From Parvibium lacunae (GTDB taxonomy: Bacteria; Pseudomonadota; Gammaproteobacteria; Burkholderiales; Burkholderiaceae_D): 64,000 bases of DNA. The stretch spans positions 153,550 to 217,549 of the forward strand of contig NZ_QPGB01000004.1 of NCBI RefSeq assembly GCF_003335215.1, written 5' to 3'. Positions 35,021 to 42,720 of the stretch are shown here, piece by piece. The notes below the pieces were generated by a model, which was not told where the DNA came from, did no database searches, and worked only from the letters and a program-made list of their open reading frames with translations. Position 1 is the first letter of the stretch; each line of letters opens with the position of its first letter. A program made the translations under genes and the position numbers.

Positions 35021-35869
35021 TCACTGATTTCTGGTTATGAACTGGTTTGGCAAAGCAGGTTTGCGAAAGAACGGTACTTTTTTGCACCATAACTTAAGCG
35101 CTTGCCAGTGGATACGCGCAATTACCCCAAAGGTTAGCCAAGGGTATCGCCAAAAAGCGTGGGCAACCGTGCGCGCATCCGCCGCTTGTAGGGTGCCGCT
35201 AATACTGGTTAGCAGGAGCGGGCCGTTGGCATCATGATGATCAATCCGTGCCAGAAAGCGCGCTGGGATATCACCCGCCGTATTACCGGCGAACACGAAT
35301 TGAAAAACGTAATGCCCGGTTACCTGACAAAACGGCGAAACATGAAAGACTTTTTCTGCCTGTAAGCGCTGGCCATTGCGCAAGGGTTGCCCGTCGGCAT
35401 TAGCCAGCAGGTAGCAATGGCGTTCCGAAAACGTATTATTGACTTCACAGACAATCGCCCGCAATTGGCCATCACGGCGGTGGCAAAACCAAAAACTCAC
35501 TGGGTTAAAAACGTAGCCCAGTACACGGGGAAACGTATGCAGCCAAATTTCTCCATCAGCGTCTTGAATTGAGGCTTGCGCTAAAACCCCTTCTACCCAG
35601 CTCAGTAAGTCATGTTTGCCGTCACCGTGGTCGCGCGCTAGCACGGAAAAGCGCCCGCGCTGCCCTGGCTCGCCAAGGCTAAGGCCGGGAAGACCGGTGC
35701 GCCAGTGCTGCGCTGCCAAGTGGCGCACTGGAAGCCGCAGAAACCAGCCAGGGTAGGCAAAAGCATTGACGGCAGGGCGCAGCCGCTTATGCCGAATTTG
35801 TCCGAATCCAAATTGGATGGGCTTTACAGTGCTCTCCATTCGGGCTGATGGCACGGCAGTCTCGCTCAT
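35021..35869 (-). CDS. DUF1365 family protein
   Basis: 282 residues from ATG 35869, which overlaps the FAD oxidoreductase stop (ATGA). Matches DUF1365: KRLRPAVNAFAYPGWFLRLPV, LGEPGQRGRFSVLARDHGDG, ILHTFPRVLGYVFNPVSFWFCHR-type block and REVNNTFSERHCYLL. The family is nearly always next to an FAD amine-oxidase-like gene and a CFA-like gene. Its function is unknown; a lipid-handling partner of the methyltransferase is likely. Gap to the CFA-like gene is six bases. Confidence 0.93.
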   Translation of the reverse strand: MSETAVPSARMESTVKPIQFGFGQIRHKRLRPAVNAFAYPGWFLRLPVRHLAAQHWRTGLPGLSLGEPGQRGRFSVLARDHGDGKHDLLSWVEGVLAQASIQDADGEIWLHTFPRVLGYVFNPVSFWFCHRRDGQLRAIVCEVNNTFSERHCYLLANADGQPLRNGQRLQAEKVFHVSPFCQVTGHYVFQFVFAGNTAGDIPARFLARIDHHDANGPLLLTSISGTLQAADARTVAHAFWRYPWLTFGVIARIHWQALKLWCKKVPFFRKPALPNQFITRNQ

Positions 35870-37251
35870 GAAGGCTGACCATTGAGTGAGGGAAAGCATT
35901 GCGCAGCAAGCGCATTGGCGGCTTGCCAGCCAGCGGTCAAGCCATCTTCATGAAAACCATAACCGAGCCAGGCGCCCGCAAACCAGGTGAGGCGTTTCCC
36001 CTGTATTTCCGCGATACGTTGCTGTGCCGCGATCGCTGGCCGATCAAAAATCGGGTGGGCATAATCAAAGGTCGCAATCACGGTTGCGGGCTCGGGCTCA
36101 CGCACAGGGTTGAGCGTTACCATCACCGGGGAATGAAAAGGTAACGGCTGCAGGCGATTGAGTAGATAGGTGACGCCAACGGCGGCGGCGGAGTCTCCCG
36201 CTGCTTGGGAAAAGTGCCCGCTGAAGTAGTTCCAGGCAGCCCAGCAGCGTGGATTACTTGGCAGGAGTGTGGCGTCTGTGTGCAAAATGGCGCGATTCGA
36301 TTGATAGCGCAGGTCACTCAACAGCGATTGCTCATCCAGCGAGGGATCTTTCAATAACCCCAAGGCTTGATCACTGTGGCAGGCCAAGATGACACTATCG
36401 AATTCTTCGCTGCCACCCCCCGCGCTGACGGCCACCCGACCCCGCACGATATCGCGCTGGATTGCTTCTACCGGGGTATTTAAACGGATCGTGGTGTGAT
36501 TTTTCTGTAAAAATGTAGCGAGGCGCTGTACATATTCACGCGATCCGCCTCGTACGGTATACCACTGGGGCCGGTTATTCACTTGCAACAGGCCGTGATT
36601 GTGACAAAAGCGGACAAATGTCGCGACCGGGAAATCAAGCATCTGCTGGGTGCTACAGGACCAAATCGAACCGGCCATCGGCAACAGATACCAATCACGG
36701 AACGCATCGCTGTAATGATGCATTTGCAGAAAGTCACCTAGTGCTGTTTCCTGAGTGCTGTCGTTGAGTGCCGACGCCGTGGTCGCAAGCGCGGTGGCTT
36801 GTTGGTTAAAACGCAGAATATCTTTCAGCATCCGCCAAAATTGGCCATTCAGTAGATTACGCCGATCGGCAAAAACGCTGTTTAAGTTATGGCCCGCCCA
36901 CTGAATGTCTGCTCCTGGTACGTCGACTGAAAAGGACATATCCGACTTGGCGACGGGCACCTCAAGCGCTGCGAATAGGCGTAGCAGATTAGGATAGGTG
37001 CGTTCGTTAAAGACTAAAAAGCCAGTGTCTACCGGTGCGCGTAGGCCATCTGCTTCAACCTCGACTGTATTGCTGTGGCCCCCTAAGTAATCCGCAGCCT
37101 CATAGAGCGTAATCGTTAATGGCACATGCTGCTGCAGCGCGTGCTGCACGAGCTGATAAGCGGCACCTAGGCCACTGATGCCAGCACCAACAATTGCAAT
37201 GCGATGCGGCCGGGAAGGGGAGGGCGTGAGTAAGGGGTTCATGGGTGGCAT
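35866..37251 (-). CDS. FAD-dependent oxidoreductase (amine-oxidase superfamily) of the DUF1365-CFA cluster
   Basis: 461 residues from ATG 37251; ATG 37242 is an alternative and neither has a clear RBS. Dinucleotide-binding motif RIAIVGAGISGLGAAYQL, then LYEAADYLGGHSNTV and a C-terminal FAD segment LTWFAGAWLGYGFHEDGLTAGWQAAN. This family is the standard partner of DUF1365 and CFA-like proteins and may desaturate or oxidise acyl chains of phospholipids. First gene of the leftward run; the hairpin RNA at 37284-37378 lies 33 bases upstream. Confidence 0.9.
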   Translation of the reverse strand: MPPMNPLLTPSPSRPHRIAIVGAGISGLGAAYQLVQHALQQHVPLTITLYEAADYLGGHSNTVEVEADGLRAPVDTGFLVFNERTYPNLLRLFAALEVPVAKSDMSFSVDVPGADIQWAGHNLNSVFADRRNLLNGQFWRMLKDILRFNQQATALATTASALNDSTQETALGDFLQMHHYSDAFRDWYLLPMAGSIWSCSTQQMLDFPVATFVRFCHNHGLLQVNNRPQWYTVRGGSREYVQRLATFLQKNHTTIRLNTPVEAIQRDIVRGRVAVSAGGGSEEFDSVILACHSDQALGLLKDPSLDEQSLLSDLRYQSNRAILHTDATLLPSNPRCWAAWNYFSGHFSQAAGDSAAAVGVTYLLNRLQPLPFHSPVMVTLNPVREPEPATVIATFDYAHPIFDRPAIAAQQRIAEIQGKRLTWFAGAWLGYGFHEDGLTAGWQAANALAAQCFPSLNGQPS

Positions 37252-37283
37252 TGTACTGAGATTGCGCCCCTATCACGCCGGAT

Positions 37284-37378
37284 GAATAAAAAAATCGCAG
37301 CATCCACACCAGAACCAAATGAGAGGGAGGGAGGTAAAGAATGCTCTGGTGCTTGCACAAAGGCACAGATGCTGCGAT
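37284..37378 (-). ncRNA. Candidate small RNA or leader attenuator with CCUCCCUCCCU loop
   Basis: Read on the minus strand: outer stem ATCGCAGCATC (37378-37368) pairs perfectly with GATGCTGCGAT (37304-37294), eleven base pairs, followed at once by seven U (37294-37288). Inside, a second stem CACCAGA (37351-37345) / TCTGGTG (37313-37307) closes a 31-base loop holding CCUCCCUCCCU, complementary to Shine-Dalgarno sequences. The shape is that of an intrinsically terminated small RNA, or a 5' leader terminator for the FAD/DUF1365/CFA run, whose first codon is 37 bases on. Similar CCUCC-loop RNAs (CcsR) act in photo-oxidative stress in Rhodobacter. The 5' end and promoter are not defined. Confidence 0.6.
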
Positions 37379-37512
37379 CAAAAAGAAGGGTAATTAAGGT
37401 TGACATGTTGGCTTTACGCATTGAATCTGCAACTGGTTTCCACTGTCGAACCTTAAAAATTAAAAAGTCTCCTTAAAACTCACTCACGCCAAGTAACAAT
37501 GAGGGCGAATGC

Positions 37513-38307
37513 TTAGCCTTCAATTAAGGCATAGGCGCTATGATTGTGTATCGATTCAAAATTTTCGCTTTCTACGGTGAAACGCTGAACGCGAGCATCT
37601 TGTTGTAGTTTGAGTGCGATGTCTCGCACCAGGTCTTCAACGAATTTCGGATTGTCATAGGCGCGCTCGGTCACCCATTTTTCATCAGGCCGCTTGAGCA
37701 GCCCCCACAATTCGCAGGAGGCGGCGTCTTCAGCGATCCTGACTTGCTCTTCAATGGCAAGCGGCGCATTCAATTGGAGATTAATCGTCACATGCGAGCG
37801 CTGATTATGGGCGCCGTAATCTGATATTTTCTTCGAGCAAGGGCACAAACTGGTGACTGGCACTAACACTTGCTGACTGATTTGAACAACCCCCGGTTGA
37901 CTGGGGACGACCTCAGCACGCAAGGTCACTTGATAATCCAGCAAACTGGCAACGCCGGATACGGGTGCCGTTTTTTGAATGAAATACGGGAAGCGCATTT
38001 CGATGTAGCCGCATGTGGCATCGAGTTTGAGCAGCATCGCCCGCATCAGGGTTTGCAACGTGTCATAGCTGAGTGGATCATGCTGTTCCTGTAGCACTTC
38101 CAGGAAACGAGACATGTGCGTGCCTTTGACTTCTGCCGGTAGGCGCACATACATGTCAATGTGCGCGACCGAGGGCTGGACGCCGGCGGCTGTCCGCAGC
38201 TGGACAGGATGAACAATCGACTTGACGCCAACACGCTGAATGACCAGATTACGGGTATCCAAGTGATTTTGTACATCTGGTAAAAATAATTTTTCAGGCG
38301 CGTTCAT
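37513..38307 (-). CDS. folE2: GTP cyclohydrolase FolE2 (type IB)
   Basis: 264 residues. FolE2 family sequence: [41 protein letters not shown], the metal-binding Cys in [20 protein letters not shown] and a C-terminal [20 protein letters not shown]. It converts GTP to dihydroneopterin triphosphate, the first step to folate, and works with metals other than zinc. In other bacteria extra GTP cyclohydrolase genes are light- or zinc-controlled and may supply pterin antenna for photolyase/cryptochromes. It begins 115 bases after the peroxidase stop on the same strand. Confidence 0.95.
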   Translation of the reverse strand: MNAPEKLFLPDVQNHLDTRNLVIQRVGVKSIVHPVQLRTAAGVQPSVAHIDMYVRLPAEVKGTHMSRFLEVLQEQHDPLSYDTLQTLMRAMLLKLDATCGYIEMRFPYFIQKTAPVSGVASLLDYQVTLRAEVVPSQPGVVQISQQVLVPVTSLCPCSKKISDYGAHNQRSHVTINLQLNAPLAIEEQVRIAEDAASCELWGLLKRPDEKWVTERAYDNPKFVEDLVRDIALKLQQDARVQRFTVESENFESIHNHSAYALIEG

Positions 38308-38422
38308 GATTTTCCTTTGTGGGTGGAATGCGTTTCCTTGCTAAGAGTGGGTGCTGAGTCTGCGGTTCCCTGCCAACGTCATTGCCACTCAGGTATTAGG
38401 GCTATTCATTGGGTTAAAACCG

Positions 38423-39010
38423 TCAAGGACTTTTTAACGCCTGCTCTACGGCACGAATGAGCTGGCGGTTTTCAGGGCCAGTTAAACTCGAAAAGGTGTC
38501 AATTACCTCACCCTGTCGATTCACTAAATATTTATAAAAGTTCCAACTGGGGCTTTTCCCTGTGCGCGCGATCAGTTGCCGATAAACCGGGTTGGCTTGG
38601 CTCCCCGTCACGGCTGATTTGGCAAACATGGGAAATTTCACGCCATAGGTGTTTTCGCAGAAATCCGCGATTGCTTTGTTATTCGCGGGTTCTTGTTGAC
38701 CAAATTCATTTGATGGGAAGCCCAAAACCACCAAACCTTGGTCTTTGTATTTGGCATAGAGGGCCTCAAGCCCCTTGTATTGTCCGGTAAAACCACAGTA
38801 GCTGGCCGTATTCACAATCAGCAAAACCTTGCCCGCATATTGACACAGGGCTTGGGGCTGCTCGTCTTGCAGGCGCGGTAGCTGGGTATTGAGCAAGGCT
38901 GGACAGGCGGGGGCGGTACTTGTTGTATTGCCTGCCGCCCAGGTCGCTGCTGGTAAGGTTGCCAACCCCGCAAACACCAGACCTGCCACAAACCCTCTAT
39001 GTTTAAGCAT
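38423..39010 (-). CDS. Exported glutathione peroxidase (BtuE/Gpx family)
   Basis: 195 residues from ATG 39010; the longer reading to 39235 crosses a strong promoter. Signal peptide (GFVAGLVFAGLATLPAATWAAG). Catalytic Cys72 in VNTASYCGFTGQYKGL, Gln105 in FPSNEFGQQEP and a WNFYKYLV tryptophan. It reduces peroxides, including lipid hydroperoxides, probably in the periplasm with thioredoxin-like donors. Divergent from the LitR-type regulator across a 288-base region, so it is likely under its control. Confidence 0.92.
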   Translation of the reverse strand: MLKHRGFVAGLVFAGLATLPAATWAAGNTTSTAPACPALLNTQLPRLQDEQPQALCQYAGKVLLIVNTASYCGFTGQYKGLEALYAKYKDQGLVVLGFPSNEFGQQEPANNKAIADFCENTYGVKFPMFAKSAVTGSQANPVYRQLIARTGKSPSWNFYKYLVNRQGEVIDTFSSLTGPENRQLIRAVEQALKSP

Positions 39011-39152
39011 GGAACGCTTTCTTAAAATTTCATCACCAGGTAATGCATGGAGTATTCTGTTAAGCGAAAAAGTTGCCCATATTTTGTCCAATGAGCTAGT
39101 TTTTGGCTTATTTTTCGACTTATTTGTCTTGGTCAAAGCAAGATTCAAATCG

Positions 39153-39192
39153 ATAATATGGATAGAAATGCAGATTGTCAAGGCGTTTGACA
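39153..39192 (-). promoter_or_regulatory. Consensus sigma-70 promoter of the peroxidase gene with overlapping palindrome
   Basis: On the minus strand TTGACA (39181-39176) and TATTAT (39158-39153) are 17 bases apart, a near-perfect promoter. The -35 is one arm of the perfect inverted repeat TGTCAA-GGCGT-TTGACA (39176-39192), an ideal repressor position, probably for the divergently encoded LitR-type protein. Confidence 0.7.
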
Positions 39193-39252
39193 TAGACAAA
39201 AAGGAGTTTGCCCAACTTGAAGTTTTTGCGGCCACGGGGTAATCTGTTAATA

Positions 39253-39283
39253 CCTGTCAACGCTATATTGCTCAGATGACAGG
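39253..39283. promoter_or_regulatory. Inverted repeat around the litR -10 region
   Basis: CCTGTCA (39253-39259) and TGACAGG (39277-39283), perfect seven-base arms with a 17-base spacer that contains a -10-like TATATT (39264-39269), ending 16 bases before the start codon. Suggests autorepression of the regulator. The half-site TGTCA is shared with the palindrome in the peroxidase promoter. Confidence 0.55.
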
Positions 39284-39298
39284 GCCAGGATTAATCTC

Positions 39299-40240
39299 AT
39301 GAATGAACGCTCGTTGCCTCCGCCCTTAATGTTGTCTATCGCTGCTGTCGAACGAGATACCGGGTTAACCAAGGATACGCTGCGTGTCTGGGAGCGCCGT
39401 TACGGCTTCCCGCAGCCAGAGCGTGACCAATTTGATGAGCGTCTCTACCCGCTTGAGCAGGTAGAGAAACTGCGGGTTGTTCGGCGGCTCCTGGATCAGG
39501 GCTTTCGCCCTGGTAAGGTCGTTCAATTGCCGCTCGCTGACTTGGTTCAGCTCTCTAATTCAATTGGGCAAAATAGCCGCAAAGTGACGGCTGTTCCTAC
39601 CCATCAAGGTGAAGATATTCCGGGTTTCATGAACCTGATTCGCCGCCATCAAGTGGAGGAGCTGCGACGTAGCTTGTCAGAAAGCGTCTTGCGTTTGGGC
39701 TTAGGTCAATTCGTAGGCGCCGTAGCCGCGCCCCTTGCCTATACGGTTGGCGAGACATGGGCGCGGGGCCAGCTTGAAATTTTTGAAGAGCATTTGTTCA
39801 CTGAGTCGATGACAGTGACGCTACGCAATGCGATCAATACCATCCCCCAACCTTCCAGCGAGACGCGCGCGCCGCGCATACTACTTACCACTTTTCCGCA
39901 AGAGTCGCATGGCTTGGGGCTGCTAATGGCAGAAGCCATGTTTGCGCTGGAAGGGTGCCGTTGCATTTCCTTGGGAGTGCAAACCCCCATTCTGGATATT
40001 GTGCGCGCAGCCACCGTGCAGCAATGCGATATTGTTGCACTCTCGTTCTCCGCCTGCTTGAACCCCAATTTAGTAACGACAGGGTTGCAAGAGTTACGTT
40101 TGCACTTACCTCCCGAAATCGAAATCTGGGCGGGGGGGAGCTGCCCAGTATTACAACGACGGCCGCCTGATCAGGTCCGTGCGCTGAGAAGTTTAGAGCA
40201 GGTTGCAGAAGCGGTTAACGCCTGGCGCAGTCAACATTAG
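39299..40240 (+). CDS. litR: LitR/CarH-type MerR regulator with B12-binding (photoreceptor) domain
   Basis: 313 residues, aggatt RBS. MerR helix-turn-helix at 12-70 (LSIAAVERDTGLTKDTLRVWERRYG), then a helical bundle with the cobalamin-capping motif W154-x9-E164H165 (WARGQLEIFEEH), spaced as in CarH, and a Rossmann B12 domain with E202xH204xxG207 (ESHGLG), the lower-ligand histidine. All contacts for adenosylcobalamin are kept, so light-dependent release of DNA is likely: a repressor in the dark, off in light. Target genes likely include the adjacent peroxidase, folE2 and the lipid gene run. Co-located with no photolyase in the window. Confidence 0.9.
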   Translation: MNERSLPPPLMLSIAAVERDTGLTKDTLRVWERRYGFPQPERDQFDERLYPLEQVEKLRVVRRLLDQGFRPGKVVQLPLADLVQLSNSIGQNSRKVTAVPTHQGEDIPGFMNLIRRHQVEELRRSLSESVLRLGLGQFVGAVAAPLAYTVGETWARGQLEIFEEHLFTESMTVTLRNAINTIPQPSSETRAPRILLTTFPQESHGLGLLMAEAMFALEGCRCISLGVQTPILDIVRAATVQQCDIVALSFSACLNPNLVTTGLQELRLHLPPEIEIWAGGSCPVLQRRPPDQVRALRSLEQVAEAVNAWRSQH

Positions 40241-40749
40241 TGCGGTGCATTACCTGCGGCATGCTGGAGTGCTTGCGCCCAAGCGATTAACCGGTTTTGC
40301 AACTGTGGCACGGGTAGGCTCGCGCGAGCAACTACTTCAATGATCAGCGTGGTCGAGTCAGCGCGCGCCGTTGATATCAAATTCACCGTCGCTTTGCCGC
40401 CATAGAGTCCATGGCCGGGTAAAACAAAGACCGTTTCCTCCAAAAAATAGGGGGCCAGCTTGCGTTGACATTGCGCCTTGCTGCGGCGGAGTAGCTCAAT
40501 CGGATCCAGCAACAGACCAACCAGTCGCTCAGGCATCGCACGTCGACACAATAGCTGCCCATGGATATTTTGCAGCTCGAGGGCCAGTAAATCGGGTAAC
40601 TCGCTCAAGAGATGGTGTAATGATAGACAAGCCTGATTGCCTAACAGTTGCTCCAGCGCGCAAGGCGCTACAGATGGGTGCCGCATGACAATGCCTTTAA
40701 TAGAAATGGGTGCGGTGGCAATATCTGTTAAATCCAGCCCCAAATCCAT
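40237..40749 (-). CDS. Unknown 170-residue protein
   Basis: Convergent with litR (four-base overlap of the ends) and divergent from the lipoprotein gene. Not recognised. It is rich in Leu and Cys (single Cys in VAPCALEQ, ACLSLH, LLCRR, AQCQRK), has a mid-segment LAPYFLEETVFVLPGHGLYGGKATVNLIST and no signal peptide or clear membrane helix. Sensible codon use and a full-length frame support a real gene, but no homology is claimed. Confidence 0.55.
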   Translation of the reverse strand: MDLGLDLTDIATAPISIKGIVMRHPSVAPCALEQLLGNQACLSLHHLLSELPDLLALELQNIHGQLLCRRAMPERLVGLLLDPIELLRRSKAQCQRKLAPYFLEETVFVLPGHGLYGGKATVNLISTARADSTTLIIEVVARASLPVPQLQNRLIAWAQALQHAAGNAPH

Positions 40750-40920
40750 TAAACAAATGTTAAATCAAGACTGTTAGAGTTAACGCTCTAGGGGCGATAG
40801 ATGGGTGGCTGAGAGCGCTGACGCTTCCTTTTTGACCAGTGAAATAAGCTTGCACGTGTATACTTCGCCAAAAAAGTCAATTAATGCGGGTGACGGGTGA
40901 GACAGATAATGGAGAATAAA

Positions 40921-42603
40921 ATGGCAGCGAAATTAACCTGGCTAGTGTTCGGTATCGTTACATTAGGTATGCTCGGGTGTGGCGGCGGTGGCGGTGGCAG
41001 CGGGGGTGGCACAACCCCAGCACCGGTGACGCCGGCCAGTTTGTCGGGTTATGCGGCAACCGGCGCGGCATTGGCCGGTGCAACCGTAACGGCGACCTGC
41101 CAGGGGGGAACTAGCACGGCAACCACGACAGCCAATGGATTGTACAGCCTCACTGCACAGGGCTTGCCGTGCGTATTAACGGCCACCCTCGGCAGTGTGA
41201 GTTTACGTTCGGTGGCGCCAGCAGGTGTAAGCACCATTCATATCTCCCCCTTAACCGACATGGCCGTCGCTTATCTATCGGGTGATTTACCCTCAAATGC
41301 GGCAGGCAATTTGTCTGCGCTGTCTGCCCTGATTACGACCGCTAATATCAACAATGCGGTGGCCGCCGTTAGCACCGCATTAAACACCGCGACTGCAGGC
41401 GCCATTAATCTGGGCGCAACCAATCCCCTCACCCATGCTGCATTTCGTCCCAGCGCCCCCGGGGTAACGCAGGATGCGCTGGATGCCTTGATTGATCAAC
41501 TGAATACTCGTATCAGCACCACGGGTCAAACGACTTTAACTGCCATCAATAATGCGCTAGCGCACATGGGTGCAGGTGGCGACAATACGATGATCAATAG
41601 GTTGCTCAGTGCGCCCCCCATCCCTAACTGTCCCGCGATCAGAAATATCCCTTATCGCTTTGTGGCAGCCGATATTGGTAGCGCCTACCGCGGGCTATTG
41701 ACCCCGAATTTGACGTCTACCGGGGGAACCTTTACGACCAGTTATGAAGGGAGCACCACGCGAAACGGTACCTTAACCTTGACGGCAAATCCCTGTGAGG
41801 CAACGATTACAGAAGGAACATTAAGTGGCAAAGCCTATATTTCGTCCAGTGGGGTACTGGTGTATCACTACACCACTCCTACCCCGGTAATTGGCATCGC
41901 TGTGCCGGCGCAGCGGTTACGCTTGGCTGATATTGCGGGAAGTTGGAATACGATTGAGTTTGGACGCTTTAGTGCCCCACTGACTGGATGGAATATCGCA
42001 TTCGAGGAAGTGGTGTATACGGCAACCGGGGCAATGAGCGCCAGAGTCTGTACGGGCACGGCGCCATGCGGAACTTTTGTCTCTGCAACCACGAGCTACA
42101 ACAATACGCGCGGTGGCTTTGTGATCGATAATTCTTTAACGCCCTTCATTGCCTACGCTTACCGCAGCCCTAACGGTGAAAAAATGATGCTGATGGGTGA
42201 TCAAACGGTGATTGGTGTGATGACACGCAATACGTCAATGAGCTTGCCTGCGCTGAACTCGCAATCGACTTACTGGGATGTCGGAACGCAAACGACCCGC
42301 AGTGGTCTCGTCAGTAGCTTCACCGGAACCAACAGTCCAGAATATACCAATACCGTTACCAGCATCAGCGGTAGTACGGTTACACGTAATCGTAGCGATG
42401 GCAGGGTCGATACGGTCATCTATAACTTCCCACGTTTAGGAACACGTCATCGCCCTGCAGGTACCTACAATATTGGGGGAATAACCTATAGTTTCAGTGA
42501 ATTGATTCAGACTCGCGCTATGGGCATTACATTCAGTGGGAATGTCGTTACCACCACCAATACCGCCGTACCATTTTTTGGCATGTCAGTGGATCGGCCC
42601 TAA
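40921..42603 (+). CDS. Large exported lipoprotein with poly-Gly linker
   Basis: 560 residues from ATG 40921 (ggag six bases before); GTG 40897 and ATG 40909 are less likely. Lipobox LGMLGC is followed by a run of glycines (CGGGGGGSGGG), a flexible tether typical of surface lipoproteins. Then a domain like carboxypeptidase-regulatory/Big repeats (SLSGYAATGAALAGATVTATCQG) and a long beta-rich C-terminal part with many Thr, Ser and Asn. It probably sits at the cell surface. No enzymatic motif seen. A hairpin terminator follows at 42623. Confidence 0.75.
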   Translation: MAAKLTWLVFGIVTLGMLGCGGGGGGSGGGTTPAPVTPASLSGYAATGAALAGATVTATCQGGTSTATTTANGLYSLTAQGLPCVLTATLGSVSLRSVAPAGVSTIHISPLTDMAVAYLSGDLPSNAAGNLSALSALITTANINNAVAAVSTALNTATAGAINLGATNPLTHAAFRPSAPGVTQDALDALIDQLNTRISTTGQTTLTAINNALAHMGAGGDNTMINRLLSAPPIPNCPAIRNIPYRFVAADIGSAYRGLLTPNLTSTGGTFTTSYEGSTTRNGTLTLTANPCEATITEGTLSGKAYISSSGVLVYHYTTPTPVIGIAVPAQRLRLADIAGSWNTIEFGRFSAPLTGWNIAFEEVVYTATGAMSARVCTGTAPCGTFVSATTSYNNTRGGFVIDNSLTPFIAYAYRSPNGEKMMLMGDQTVIGVMTRNTSMSLPALNSQSTYWDVGTQTTRSGLVSSFTGTNSPEYTNTVTSISGSTVTRNRSDGRVDTVIYNFPRLGTRHRPAGTYNIGGITYSFSELIQTRAMGITFSGNVVTTTNTAVPFFGMSVDRP

Positions 42604-42622
42604 TTCGAGCGTGCGGGCTGGG

Positions 42623-42660
42623 ACGGGCCATTGCCAGGGACTTACTGGCGGCCCGTTATT
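42623..42660 (+). terminator. Terminator after the lipoprotein gene
   Basis: Outer stem ACGGGCC (42623-42629) / GGCCCGT (42650-42656), inner stem GCCAG (42633-42637) / CTGGC (42645-42649), then TTATTG. The U-tract is short. Confidence 0.6.
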
Positions 42661-42720
42661 GTCATCAATTCGTCACGCTAGTTGGCTACGCTAATTGGTT
42701 TATTTTGCGAATTGCCGGTC

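Noticed and set aside
38308..38440. LitR-type operator upstream of folE2
   Set aside because: A TTGACG -35-like element is present, but I found no TGTCA palindrome matching those near gpx and litR, and the -10 spacing is poor.
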